Shown in pieces: positions 13,447-22,301 of a stretch of DNA of 26,696 nucleotides (position 1 is the stretch's first letter; the number at the start of each line of letters is the position of its first letter). Source of the DNA: an uncultured Pseudomonadota bacterium (lineage in GTDB: Bacteria; Pseudomonadota; Gammaproteobacteria; Burkholderiales; SG8-39). The stretch lies in NCBI GenBank assembly GCA_903909415.1, contig CAIVVS010000186.1, positions 1 through 26,696 of the forward strand, in the 5' to 3' direction. A program made the translations under genes and the position numbers. Under the pieces are notes generated by a model, which did no database searches, was not told the origin of the DNA, and saw only the letters and a list, made by a program, of their open reading frames with translations.

Positions 13447-16400
13447 TCAGGGTTCGGTGCGGGAGGCCTGCGGACCCGTGACGGTCGCGGCACCGGCCGG
13501 CAATGCCCCGTCGTGGAGCGCGGTTCCCTGCGGATGCTTGCCCATCCACTGCTGAAGGCGCTCGAAGTACACGTAGATCACCGGGGTGATGTACAGCGTC
13601 AGCACCTGCGACAGGAGCAGGCCGCCGACCACGGCGAGACCGAGCGGCTTGCGCGCGTCGCCGCCGGCGCCGTAGGCCATGGCGATCGGCAGGCTGCCCA
13701 TCAGTGCCGCCAGCGTGGTCATCATGATCGGGCGGAAGCGCACGATGCATGCCTGATAGATCGCCTCGGCCGGATCCTTGCCCTCGTTGCGCTGCGCTTC
13801 GATCGCGAAGTCGATCATCATGATCGCATTCTTCTTGACGATGCCGATCAGCATGATGATCCCGACGAAGGCGTACATGTTGAGCTCGATGTCGAAAGCC
13901 CACAGGGTGAGCATCGCCCCGAGCCCGGCGACGGGCAGGCCCGACAGGATGGTGATCGGGTGGATGAAGCTTTCGTACAGGATGCCGAGCACGAGGTAGA
14001 TCACCAGGATGGCCAGCGCGATCAGGATGCCCATGCCCTGCAGCGAGGCCTGGAAGGCCTGCGCCGCGCCCTGGAAGCTGCCGATGATGGTGATCGGGAC
14101 CTGCATCTCGTCGATCACCCCGTTGACCGCGGTGATCGCCTGGGACAGCGAGGTGCCCTGCGCCAGGTCGAACGAGATCGTGACCGAGGGAAGCTGCCCC
14201 AGGTGCGTCACGTTGAGCGGCCCGACGCCGTACTTCAGCTTCGCCAGCGCATCCAGGGGCACGAGCGTGCCCGTGGACGACCGCACGTAGAGCATTCCCA
14301 GCGCGGACGGGTTGGCCTGGTAGCGGGGCTCCAGCTCCAGGATCACCGAGTACTGGTTCGTCGCCGTGTAGATGTTGGAAATCTGCCTCGAGCCGAACGC
14401 ATTGGCCAGCGCCATCTCGATCTGCTGGACGCTGACCCCCATGCTGGAGGCCTTCTCGCGGTTGATGTCCACCGTCACCTGAGGCCGTGAAATCTGCAGG
14501 TCGGAGTTGACGTCGATCAGGCCGGGAAGGGTACGGACCCGGGCCTCGATCTCCGGCGCCCAGCGGTAGAGTTCCTCGATGTTGGAGCCTTTCAGGACGT
14601 ACTGGTACTGGCTTTTCGTGACCTGGCCGCCGATCCGGATGGCAGGGAGGTTCTGCATGAACACCCGGGTTCCCGGGACGACCGACACACGGGGACGCAG
14701 CCCGCGCAGCACCTCGTCGACCTTCTTCCGCTCGGCGTGCGGCTTTAGCACGACCACGAAGCGCCCGACATTCAGCGACGGGTTGAAGGGCGTGGAGCCG
14801 ATGAAGGCGTTGACCGCCTGCACGTTGGGGTCCTTGGCGATGATGTCGGCGACCTGCCGGGTCAGCCCGGCCATCGCCTCGAAGGAGACGTCCTGCGAGG
14901 CCTCGACGAACCCGAAAATCTGCCCGTTGTCCTCCGAGGGCAGGAAGCCCTTGGGCATCTTCTCGTAGAGGTAGCCGGTAGCGGCGACGATCGCGAAGAA
15001 CAGCACCATCATGATCCGGCCGTGGCGCATCGCCCAGCGCAGGGTCGCCGCGTAGGCGTCGCGCATGCCGTCGAACATGCGCTCGCTGAACTGGTACACG
15101 CGGCCGTGCCGCTCCTCGCCGTGCGGCTTGAGCAGGCGGCTGCACATCAGGGGCGTGAGCGTGAGGGAGACGAAGCCCGAGATCAGGACGGCGACGATTA
15201 TCACAACCGCGAACTCGTGCAGCAGCCTGCCGAGGATGCCGCCCATGAACAGTACCGGGATGAACACCGCCGCCAGCGACACGGTCATCGAAAGGATGGT
15301 GAAGGAGATCTCCTTGGAGCCGTCCAGGGTCGCCCTCATCGCCGACTTGCCCATCTCCATGTGGCGCGAGATGTTCTCCAGCATGACGATCGCGTCGTCG
15401 ACCACGAAGCCGACGCAGAGCGTGAGTGCCATCAGCGATATGTTGTCGATGCTGTAGCCCAGCAGGTACATCGCCGAGAACGTGCCGATGATGGACATCG
15501 GCAGCGCGACGCTGGGGATCAGCGTGGCGGTGAGGTTGCGCAGGAACAGGAAGATCACGAGCACCACCAGCGCGAGCGCGAGCAGCAGGGTGAACTGGAC
15601 CTCGGCGACCGATTCGCGGATCGACTGGGAACGGTCGAAGAAGACGTTGATGTTCACCCCGGCCGGAACCTGTTCGCGGAATTCCGGGACCAGCGCGCGG
15701 ATGCGGTCCACCACCTCGATGGTGTTCACGCCCGGCTGTCGCTGTATCGCCAGCACGATGGACCGCTTTCCGTTGAACCAGGCCGCGAGCTTGTCGTTCT
15801 GGGTGCTGTCGATCACCCGCCCGAGTTCCTGCAGCCGGACCGGGGACCCGTTGCGGTAGGCGACGATCACCGGGCGGTAGGCGCTCGCCTCGTACAACTG
15901 GCCGGTCGCCTGGACCGCGAAGGCGCGGTCCTTGCCGTAGAGCGTCCCGGTAGGCAGGTTGACGTTGGCCTGGGCGACCGACTGCTCGACTTCGTTGATG
16001 CCGACGCCACGCGCGGCAAGCGCGTTGGGGTCCACCTGAACGCGCACCGCGTACTTCTGCTGGCCCTGCACCTGCACCAGCGCGACGCCCTCGACCGTGG
16101 AAATCCGCTGCGCCAGCACCGTCTCGGCGTACTCGTTGACCATGGAGATCGGCATGGTGTCCGACGACAGTGCGAGGTAGAAGACCGGGGAGTCCGCGGG
16201 ATTCACCTTGCGGAACGACGGCGGCGTGGTCATGGTGGGCGGGAGCTGCCGGGTCGCCACGGACAGTGCCGACTGGACATCCTGTGCGGCCGCGTCGATG
16301 TCGCGGTCCAGCGAGAACTGCACGGTGATGGTGCTGATGCCCTGGCCGCTAACCGAGGACATGGAATCGATCCCCGCGATCGCCGAGAGCTGCTTTTCGA

Positions 16401-16599
16401 TCGGCGTGGCCACTGCCGCCGCCATGGTCTCGGGACTGGCGCCGGCGAGCTCGGCGGTGATCTGGATGGTCGGGAAATCGATGCTTGGCAGGGAGTTGAC
16501 CGGCAGCTTCTTGTACGCGGCCAGCCCGAAAATGAGGATGCCCAGCATGACCAGCACGGTCATGACCGGACGGCGTACGAATATCTCGGCCAGGTTCAT
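13447..16599 (-). CDS. RND multidrug efflux permease, MdtB/MdtC (AcrB) family
   Basis: A 1050-residue inner-membrane proton antiporter of the hydrophobe/amphiphile efflux RND group, full length for the family. It starts [19 protein letters not shown], the usual TM1 entry, has a large periplasmic loop, then TM2-TM6 with the proton-relay aspartate pair near 401-402 ([14 protein letters not shown]), a second periplasmic loop, and TM8-TM12 with [22 protein letters not shown] containing a relay lysine. Sequence style is closest to MdtB/MdtC/MuxB proteins. Its ATG overlaps the adaptor gene stop as ATGA. Only one permease gene is present and no outer-membrane channel gene lies nearby, so a shared TolC-type channel would be needed. 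Substrate not predictable. Confidence 0.95.
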   Translation of the reverse strand: MNLAEIFVRRPVMTVLVMLGILIFGLAAYKKLPVNSLPSIDFPTIQITAELAGASPETMAAAVATPIEKQLSAIAGIDSMSSVSGQGISTITVQFSLDRDIDAAAQDVQSALSVATRQLPPTMTTPPSFRKVNPADSPVFYLALSSDTMPISMVNEYAETVLAQRISTVEGVALVQVQGQQKYAVRVQVDPNALAARGVGINEVEQSVAQANVNLPTGTLYGKDRAFAVQATGQLYEASAYRPVIVAYRNGSPVRLQELGRVIDSTQNDKLAAWFNGKRSIVLAIQRQPGVNTIEVVDRIRALVPEFREQVPAGVNINVFFDRSQSIRESVAEVQFTLLLALALVVLVIFLFLRNLTATLIPSVALPMSIIGTFSAMYLLGYSIDNISLMALTLCVGFVVDDAIVMLENISRHMEMGKSAMRATLDGSKEISFTILSMTVSLAAVFIPVLFMGGILGRLLHEFAVVIIVAVLISGFVSLTLTPLMCSRLLKPHGEERHGRVYQFSERMFDGMRDAYAATLRWAMRHGRIMMVLFFAIVAATGYLYEKMPKGFLPSEDNGQIFGFVEASQDVSFEAMAGLTRQVADIIAKDPNVQAVNAFIGSTPFNPSLNVGRFVVVLKPHAERKKVDEVLRGLRPRVSVVPGTRVFMQNLPAIRIGGQVTKSQYQYVLKGSNIEELYRWAPEIEARVRTLPGLIDVNSDLQISRPQVTVDINREKASSMGVSVQQIEMALANAFGSRQISNIYTATNQYSVILELEPRYQANPSALGMLYVRSSTGTLVPLDALAKLKYGVGPLNVTHLGQLPSVTISFDLAQGTSLSQAITAVNGVIDEMQVPITIIGSFQGAAQAFQASLQGMGILIALAILVIYLVLGILYESFIHPITILSGLPVAGLGAMLTLWAFDIELNMYAFVGIIMLIGIVKKNAIMMIDFAIEAQRNEGKDPAEAIYQACIVRFRPIMMTTLAALMGSLPIAMAYGAGGDARKPLGLAVVGGLLLSQVLTLYITPVIYVYFERLQQWMGKHPQGTALHDGALPAGAATVTGPQASRTEP

Positions 16600-17822
16600 G
16601 GTGCCTTCCTGCCTTTCTCGCCGCCCTTGGCTGGCGTGTCGTCCTTGGCGGCAGGATCGCGCACCGCGACCTTCGCGCCCGGTGACAGCCGCAGCTGGCC
16701 GCGGGTCACCACGGTCTCGTCCTTCTGCAGGCCCTTGGCGATCACCACGGTGTCACCTTCGGTGCGATCAACCTCTACCCTGCGCAACTCGGCGGACTGG
16801 TCGGCCTTCACGACGTAGACGTACTGGCCGCTCGGCCCGTTCTGCACGGTCGAGGCCGGCACCACCATCGCTTCCTTGTCCTCGTACAGGTTCAGGCGCA
16901 GCGAGACGAACTGGCCCGGCCACAGCGCGTTGTCCCGGTTCTCGAACTGCGCGCGAAGGCGGATGGTTCCCGTGGTCGGGTCGACCTGGTTGTCCACGAA
17001 CACCAGCCGACCGCTTCCCAGGACGTTCTCGCTGCCGGCAGCCAGCGCCTGTGCGGCGAGGGGCCCGGCTTTCATGTAACGGCGGATGGTGGCCAGGCTC
17101 TGCTCTGGAATGGCAAAGTTCACGTACACCGGGTGGACCTGGTTCAGGACTATCAGGGGCACGCTGTCGTTGGCCTTGACCAGGTTGCCCTTCTGGATCT
17201 GGATCTTTCCGGCATAGCCGTTGATCGGCGAGCGGATGGTCGTGTAGTCGAGCTGGAGCCTCGCGTTGTCCAGCTGGGCCCGGCTTGCCATCACCGCCGA
17301 CTGGGCGGTCTCGGCTGCGGTCCTGTACTGCGCGTAGGCCTCCTTGGAGATGAAATTCTTCTCCAGCAGCTCCTTGTAGCGCTGTTCCTGGCGGTCGGCC
17401 TGCGCGAGCTGCGCGATGTCGCGCTGCTGGATCGCCTGTGCCTGCGCCACGGCTGCCTCGTACGGGCGCGGGTCGATTCGGAACAGTACGGTGCCGGCCT
17501 TGACCTCCTCGCCCTCGCGGAAGCCGACTTCCATGATCTGGCCGTCCACCCTGGCCTTGACGGTCACGGTGGCATAGGGCTCGACGTTGCCGATCGCCTG
17601 CAGCTTGACCGGCATGGACTGCAACGCCACCAGCGCGGTGATCACCGGGACCGGGCCGCCGCCACCGCGCCCGCCCTTCTTGTCGCCTGACTTGGCGGAT
17701 TTCTCGCCGCCCTTGCCGCCCTTGGAGCCGCTGTCCGCGGTCTGGTAATAGGCGACTCCGCCTGCCAGCGCGCACACCGCCACGATGCCCAGCGTGCTGA
17801 TCAACACCTTCGAACGAGCCAT
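16596..17822 (-). CDS. RND efflux periplasmic adaptor (membrane fusion protein), MdtA-type
   Basis: A 408-residue HlyD/MdtA-type adaptor linking the RND permease to an outer-membrane channel. It has an N-terminal anchor or signal helix (about 6-26), then an unusually Gly/Lys-rich linker (about 30-57, e.g. [19 protein letters not shown]). Next come a lipoyl half ([18 protein letters not shown]), a coiled-coil hairpin (about 115-190), the second lipoyl half ([15 protein letters not shown]), and beta-barrel and membrane-proximal domains. A second Lys/Gly-rich stretch ends the protein. ATG 17822 is chosen because it begins the hydrophobic segment and has GGGA upstream; the open frame continues to 18029 but would overlap the lysA end. 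It overlaps the permease start by 4 bases. Confidence 0.93.
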   Translation of the reverse strand: MARSKVLISTLGIVAVCALAGGVAYYQTADSGSKGGKGGEKSAKSGDKKGGRGGGGPVPVITALVALQSMPVKLQAIGNVEPYATVTVKARVDGQIMEVGFREGEEVKAGTVLFRIDPRPYEAAVAQAQAIQQRDIAQLAQADRQEQRYKELLEKNFISKEAYAQYRTAAETAQSAVMASRAQLDNARLQLDYTTIRSPINGYAGKIQIQKGNLVKANDSVPLIVLNQVHPVYVNFAIPEQSLATIRRYMKAGPLAAQALAAGSENVLGSGRLVFVDNQVDPTTGTIRLRAQFENRDNALWPGQFVSLRLNLYEDKEAMVVPASTVQNGPSGQYVYVVKADQSAELRRVEVDRTEGDTVVIAKGLQKDETVVTRGQLRLSPGAKVAVRDPAAKDDTPAKGGEKGRKAP

Positions 17823-17940
17823 TTTCAATCCCGGTTCTTGAATCCACGATTCTGCGACGGCAAGCACGCAGCATGCCGGCCCCTGGTCCGCCGACCGCAA
17901 GGGTAAACAGTCGCGGCTCCCGCCGCCATCCCGTCCCTTG

Positions 17941-19197
17941 TCAGCGCGGATCCAGCCTCGCCACCCGCTCAGTGGCGAACAGGTCGGCAAGTCGTTCCCG
18001 CGGGCGGACCACGTGCACGCTGGCGCCATCGACCAGCACTTCCGCGGCGCGCGGCCGCGTGTTGTAGTTGGAGCTCATCGACATGCCATAGGCGCCTGCG
18101 GACATGATTGCGAGCAGGTCGCCGGGGTGCACCGACAGTGCCCGCCCGCGTCCCAGGAAGTCGCCCGATTCACACACCGGCCCGACAACGTCGTACTCGC
18201 GCGCCTGCCCCGACGGGCCCGCCACCGGCACGATGTCGTGCCACGCGTCGTACAGGGCGGGCCGCATCAGGTCATTCATCGCGGCGTCGACGATGGCGAA
18301 GTTCTTCGATTTCCCGTGCTTGAGGTACTCAACCCGGGTGAGCAACAGGCCCGCATTGCCCACGAGGGCGCGGCCGGGCTCCACGAGGAGCTTGAGCGGG
18401 CGCTTGCCTATCCTGTCCAGCACCCGCGCAAAATGGGCGCCTATGTCGGGCGGCGTCTCGTCGCGGTAGCGGATGCCGATGCCGCCCCCCATGTCGAGGT
18501 GCTCGATGTGGATTCCCGTTGAAGCCAGCTGGTCGACCAGCGCCAGCACCTTGTCCAGCGCCTCGAGGAAAGGCGCCGACTCGGTGATCTGCGAGCCGAT
18601 GTGGCAGTCCACCCCCGTCACGCGCAGCCCGGGCAGTCCGGCTGCCTTTCGATACAGGGCCGGGGCGTCGGCGATGGGCACGCCGAACTTGTTGTCCTCC
18701 AGGCCGGTGGCGATATAGGGGTGGGTCTTGGGGTCGACGTCCGGGTTGACCCGCAACGACACCGCGGCGACCAGGCCTGCCGCCGTGGCGACGCCGGACA
18801 GGCGCTCCAGTTCGCCCTCCGACTCGACGTTCAGGCACATCACGCCGGCCTGCAGGGCGCGGCGCATTTCGGCGGCGGTCTTCCCGACGCCGGCAAAAAC
18901 GGTTCGCGAGGCCTTGCCGCCGGCCGCGAGCACGCGCTCGAGCTCTCCCTCCGAGACGATGTCGAAGCCCGCGCCCAGCTCGGCGAACAGGTTGAGTATC
19001 GCCAGGTTCGAGTTCGCCTTCACGGCGTAGCAGACCATTGCATCGTGCCCGGCCAACGCCCCCGCGAACTCCCGGTAGGCGGCCTCCAGCGCAAGGCGCG
19101 AGTACACGTAGCATGGCGTGCCGATCGATGCCGCTATGTCTGCCAGCGCGGCTTCTTCGGCGTGCAGCACGCCGTTCTTGCGGTTGAAATGGCTCAA
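17941..19197 (-). CDS. lysA: Diaminopimelate decarboxylase
   Basis: A 418-residue PLP enzyme that converts meso-diaminopimelate to L-lysine, the last step of lysine synthesis. It has the fold-III alanine-racemase-like barrel with the PLP lysine Lys60 in CYAVKANSN, HIGSQI (199-204), the phosphate-binding EPGRALVGNAG (273-283), and the catalytic Cys342-Glu343 in GPVCESGDFLG from the partner subunit. The C-terminal block SAGAYGMSMSSNYN is intact. It lies 30 bp after lptM on the same strand, an arrangement frequent in proteobacteria where cyaY is divergent. The 118-bp gap to the adaptor gene contains no clear terminator. Confidence 0.97.
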   Translation of the reverse strand: MSHFNRKNGVLHAEEAALADIAASIGTPCYVYSRLALEAAYREFAGALAGHDAMVCYAVKANSNLAILNLFAELGAGFDIVSEGELERVLAAGGKASRTVFAGVGKTAAEMRRALQAGVMCLNVESEGELERLSGVATAAGLVAAVSLRVNPDVDPKTHPYIATGLEDNKFGVPIADAPALYRKAAGLPGLRVTGVDCHIGSQITESAPFLEALDKVLALVDQLASTGIHIEHLDMGGGIGIRYRDETPPDIGAHFARVLDRIGKRPLKLLVEPGRALVGNAGLLLTRVEYLKHGKSKNFAIVDAAMNDLMRPALYDAWHDIVPVAGPSGQAREYDVVGPVCESGDFLGRGRALSVHPGDLLAIMSAGAYGMSMSSNYNTRPRAAEVLVDGASVHVVRPRERLADLFATERVARLDPR

Positions 19198-19227
19198 GGC
19201 ATGGGCGCCCGGCGGGGCGTCGTCGGA

Positions 19228-19356
19228 TTATTTGCGGGTATTATCGGGCGCCTGCTGCGCAGCGGGCTTGCTTTCCGGCAGGTAGAGTCCGCCCTTCGTT
19301 CCGCAGCCTTGCAGGGCGACGGCGATCACGAACAGTGCAACGGCCTTGCGCAGCAT
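19228..19356 (-). CDS. lptM: LPS-assembly lipoprotein LptM (YifL-like)
   Basis: A 42-residue lipoprotein gene. The protein starts MLRKAVALFVIAVALQGC, a short lipoprotein signal with Cys18 as the lipidated residue, followed by the family motif CGTKGGLYLPE (compare CGLKGPLYFPP in E. coli LptM/YifL) and a short polar tail. LptM assists disulfide maturation of the LptD-LptE translocon in the outer membrane. GAGGATGACC precedes the ATG, so AGGA is well placed for this start; an ATG six bases earlier would have no spacing. Same strand as lysA (30 bp gap) and divergent from cyaY (51 bp), the classical genomic context of this gene. Confidence 0.93.
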   Translation of the reverse strand: MLRKAVALFVIAVALQGCGTKGGLYLPESKPAAQQAPDNTRK

Positions 19357-19407
19357 GGTCATCCTCGGACACCGTCAGGCGACAGGTCAAAAATAGTAGC
19401 ACGCACC

Positions 19408-19737
19408 ATGACAGAAACCGAATTCAACCTGACCGCCGGCGCCGTGCTCCAGCGCCTGGAAGCCGCCCTGGAATCCAGCATCGTCGATTGCGATTGCGAG
19501 TGGAAGGGCGACGGCGTGCTGGAGGTGGAATTCGATGACGGCGCCCGCATGGTGATCAACCGCCACGGCGTCGCGCGCGAAATCTGGGTGGCGGCCCGGG
19601 CCGGGGGATTCCATTTCCGCCCTGATCCGGGCCAGCCCGGTCGATGGGTGGACACGCGCGACGGGACCGAGCTGTTCGCCGCGGTGTCCCGCCTGGTCAG
19701 CCAGCAGACCGGCCAGGCGGTGATCCTGTCGGCCTGA
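19408..19737 (+). CDS. cyaY: Iron-sulfur cluster assembly regulator CyaY (bacterial frataxin)
   Basis: A 109-residue frataxin homologue that binds iron and the cysteine desulfurase IscS to modulate Fe-S assembly. It has an acidic first helix (TETEFNLTAGAVLQRLEAAL), an acidic strand region (VLEVEFDDGARMVINRH), then the family core REIWVAARAGGFHFRP and a C-terminal helix after DTRDGTELFAAVSRL. Length matches E. coli CyaY (106). ATG 19408 is used. It diverges from lptM-lysA across 51 bp. Its TGA is part of a perfect hairpin shared with the stop of mrcA. Confidence 0.97.
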   Translation: MTETEFNLTAGAVLQRLEAALESSIVDCDCEWKGDGVLEVEFDDGARMVINRHGVAREIWVAARAGGFHFRPDPGQPGRWVDTRDGTELFAAVSRLVSQQTGQAVILSA

Positions 19738-19757
19738 ACCCCGGCCGCCGGGGTTCA
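19735..19757. terminator. Perfect inverted repeat holding the stop codons of both cyaY and mrcA
   Basis: TGAACCCCGG (19735-19744) and CCGGGGTTCA (19748-19757) are exact reverse complements around a 3-nt centre. The outermost three bases on each side are the TGA stops of the convergent genes. No T-tract follows on either strand. Likely a bidirectional transcription end or mRNA 3'-protecting stem. Confidence 0.6.
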
Positions 19758-22061
19758 GAACAGCTGGTTGCGGACCTCGTCCGAGGTGCGCCCCGCTCCC
19801 TCGACCGGCGCCGCGGGCTGCTCAGGGGGGAGGTTCTCGTTGTAGAAGTACTCGGGCCTTCCGTCCGCGGAGCGCGCGCCGGAATCGCCCACCCTGGCCG
19901 ACACCACGCCTTCGGGGACCTGCAAGGCCCGCTCCGGCGTGTCTTTCAGCGCCTTGGCCATGTATCCCATCCATATCGGCAGCGCAGACACCCCTCCGGT
20001 TTCGTTTGATCCCAGCTTCTTCGGCTGGTCGAAGCCGATCCAGGCGATGCCCACCAGCGTTGCCTGGTAGCCGGCGAACCACGCGTCCACGTGGTCGTTG
20101 GTGGTGCCGGTCTTGCCGGCCAGGTCCTTGCGTCCCAGCGAGGCCGCCCTTGCAGCCGTGCCCACCTTGGTGACGTCCTGCAGCATGCTGTCCATGAGGA
20201 AGGCGTTGCGGGCGTCGATGACCCGAAGCGCCTCGTCCCCAGCGCGCGCCGGCTGGGCCTTGGCCAGCTCGTTGCCCCGGTCATCGACGATGCGGCTGAC
20301 GATGTAGGGCTCGATCCTGTAGCCGCCGTTGGCGAAAACCGAGTACGCCCTCGCCATCTGCCAGGGAGTGACCGAGCCGGCCCCGAGCGCCATGGTCAGG
20401 TAGGGCGGGTGCTTTTCGGCATCGAAACCGAAGCGGGTGATGTAGTCCTGCGCGTACTGGGGGCCGATCGCCTGGAGGATGCGGATGGACACCATGTTCT
20501 TCGACTTGGCGATGGCCGTGCGCATGCGCATCGGTCCTTCGTACTTGCCGTCATAGTTCTTCGGCTCCCACACCTGGCCGCCGGTCAGGAACGGGTCGAC
20601 CACCACCGGCGCGTCGTTGATCACCGTTGCGGGGGTGAAGCCCTTCTCCAGTGACGCCGAGTAGATGAAGGGCTTGAACGAGGAACCGGGCTGGCGCCAG
20701 GCCTGGGTGACGTGGTTGTACTTGTTGCGCGAGAAATCGAAACCGCCGACGATGGCCCGCACGGCGCCGTCCTGGGGATCCACGGACACGAAGGCCGACT
20801 CGGCATCCGGGACCTGCAGCAGCTGCCAACCGGTCTTTTCATCCCTCATCAGGCGGACGATGGCGCCGCGGCGGATGCGTTTGTTCGGCGCAGCCTTGTC
20901 GTCCAACCCGCGCGCGGCGAACTTCAGCCCGTCAGGGCCCAGGGTGACGGTCTCGCCGCCACGCCGGTAGGCGCGCACCTTGCCGGGGGCCGCCTCCAGC
21001 ACGACCGCCGCCAGCAGGTCGTCTGAATCCGGGTGGTCCTGCAGCGCCTCCTCGAAATCCTCGTCATCGGCCCCGGGCGGCAGTTCCACGTAGCCTTCCG
21101 GCCCGCGGTAGCCGTGGCGGCGGTCATAGTCGAGCAGGTTGCGGCGCAGCGATGCGTAGGCCGCTTCCTGGTCCAGCTTGCGCAGCGTGGTGTATACCCT
21201 GAAGCCCTTGCTGTAGACCTCGTTCGGGTAGCGCTCGTAGAGCATCTGCCGGACCATCTCCGCGGCGTACTCCGCGTGGACGGCGAAGCCGTCGAGCTCG
21301 CGCTTGACCTGGAGCGGGGCCTTCTGCGCCTCGGCAAGCTGGGCATCGTTCAGCGTGCCCAGCTCGTGCATGCGCCGCAGCACGTACTGCTGGCGCAACT
21401 TCGCCCGCTTCGGGTTCACCACCGGATTGAAAGCGGAAGGCGCCTTGGGCAGCCCGGCCAGCATGGCGGCCTCGGCCGCGGTGACCTTGTCGAGCGTCTT
21501 GCCGAAGTAAATCTGGGCGGCCGCGGCGAACCCGTAGGCGCGTTGCCCGAGGTAGATCTGGTTGATGTACAGCTCCAGGATCTGGTCCTTCGACAGCGTC
21601 GCCTCGATCTTGAACGCCAGCAGCACCTCGTAGAGCTTGCGGGTCAGGGTTTTCTCCGACGACAGGAAAAAATTCCTCGCCACCTGCATGGTGATGGTGG
21701 AAGCTCCCTGGCGTTTTCCACCCGTCGTCAGGTTGGAGTAGGCCGCCCGGAGCACCCCCATGTAGTCCACGCCCGTGTGCTGGTAGAAGCGCTCATCCTC
21801 GGCTGCCAGGATGGCGCTTTTCATCAGGGCGGGAACCTCCCCCACCCGAACCAGGGACCGTCGCTCCTCGCCGAACTCCCCGATCAGCACGCCGTCGGAG
21901 GTGTAGACCCGCAGGGGGATCTTGGGCCTGTAGTCGGTCAGGGAGTCGATCGAGGGCAGCTGCGGGTAGGCCAGCAGCAGCATGAAGGCGCCCACGGCAA
22001 CGCCCATGCCAGCCAGTCCGGCCAGCAGGGCGGCGGGATAGGCGATCCAGCGCAGTGACAT
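19755..22061 (-). CDS. mrcA: Penicillin-binding protein 1A (bifunctional peptidoglycan synthase)
   Basis: A 768-residue class A PBP that polymerises glycan strands and cross-links peptides on the periplasmic side. An N-terminal anchor helix (about 6-32) is followed by the GT51 glycosyltransferase domain with catalytic Glu near 88 (EDERFYQHTGVDY) and QGASTITMQVARNFF. An OB-like insertion typical of PBP1A follows (about 300-420), then the transpeptidase with SSFK (Ser460, Lys463), SKN (520-522) and KTGTT (650-654). The tail is Pro/Glu-rich. ATG 22061 is preferred over a TTG 42 bases upstream because the anchor helix starts there. A TATAAT lies upstream on this strand (22155-22160). Divergent from pilM, a widely conserved neighbour arrangement. 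Confidence 0.97.
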   Translation of the reverse strand: MSLRWIAYPAALLAGLAGMGVAVGAFMLLLAYPQLPSIDSLTDYRPKIPLRVYTSDGVLIGEFGEERRSLVRVGEVPALMKSAILAAEDERFYQHTGVDYMGVLRAAYSNLTTGGKRQGASTITMQVARNFFLSSEKTLTRKLYEVLLAFKIEATLSKDQILELYINQIYLGQRAYGFAAAAQIYFGKTLDKVTAAEAAMLAGLPKAPSAFNPVVNPKRAKLRQQYVLRRMHELGTLNDAQLAEAQKAPLQVKRELDGFAVHAEYAAEMVRQMLYERYPNEVYSKGFRVYTTLRKLDQEAAYASLRRNLLDYDRRHGYRGPEGYVELPPGADDEDFEEALQDHPDSDDLLAAVVLEAAPGKVRAYRRGGETVTLGPDGLKFAARGLDDKAAPNKRIRRGAIVRLMRDEKTGWQLLQVPDAESAFVSVDPQDGAVRAIVGGFDFSRNKYNHVTQAWRQPGSSFKPFIYSASLEKGFTPATVINDAPVVVDPFLTGGQVWEPKNYDGKYEGPMRMRTAIAKSKNMVSIRILQAIGPQYAQDYITRFGFDAEKHPPYLTMALGAGSVTPWQMARAYSVFANGGYRIEPYIVSRIVDDRGNELAKAQPARAGDEALRVIDARNAFLMDSMLQDVTKVGTAARAASLGRKDLAGKTGTTNDHVDAWFAGYQATLVGIAWIGFDQPKKLGSNETGGVSALPIWMGYMAKALKDTPERALQVPEGVVSARVGDSGARSADGRPEYFYNENLPPEQPAAPVEGAGRTSDEVRNQLF

Positions 22062-22154
22062 CAGGAACGAGGCATCCGCAGAATCCAAGAAATCCGGCGG
22101 CAAGGTGCCGGAGGGGGCCGCCGGGAGCGCAGGCGGGGTCGTTTCGACCGCTTC

Positions 22155-22160
22155 ATTATA
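22155..22160 (-). promoter_or_regulatory. Candidate -10 box of mrcA
   Basis: A perfect TATAAT on the minus strand would give a leader of about 85 nt before mrcA ATG 22061. The -35 region is poor (no TTGAC-like hexamer at 16-18 bp), so support rests on the -10 and its position. Confidence 0.35.
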
Positions 22161-22232
22161 GTGGCAGCCGGTGTGGCGAATCTGCCCGTCCCGGAGCCCT
22201 CCGGGGAAATAATTGCTTTACAGGGCTTGAGG

Positions 22233-22262
22233 TTGTTGCTAGCATTTAACGTGGATTATACT
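22233..22262 (+). promoter_or_regulatory. Candidate sigma-70 promoter of the pilMNOPQ operon
   Basis: TTGTTG (22233-22238) and TATACT (22257-22262) are separated by 18 bp in an AT-rich pocket of otherwise GC-rich DNA. Transcription would start near 22269, giving a leader of about 33 nt before the pilM TTG. An alternative -35, TTGCTA at 22236, leaves a short 15-bp spacer. Confidence 0.5.
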
Positions 22263-22301
22263 TTCCGCGCCTAAACGGCCATAGCGAAAGGGGAATTCAG
22301 C

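Noticed and set aside
15022..16818. Plus-strand open frame of about 598 codons opposite the RND permease
   Set aside because: Antisense shadow of a full-length permease; rich in Arg, His and Asp with no motif.
17840..17852. Small inverted repeat GAATC-cac-GATTC upstream of the RND adaptor gene
   Set aside because: Five-base arms are too short to separate from chance, and no promoter elements around it are clear.
19357..19407. Promoters in the lptM/cyaY divergent gap
   Set aside because: The 51-bp gap must hold control signals for both genes, but I found only weak hexamers (for example TACTAT on the minus strand with no fitting -35), so none is called.
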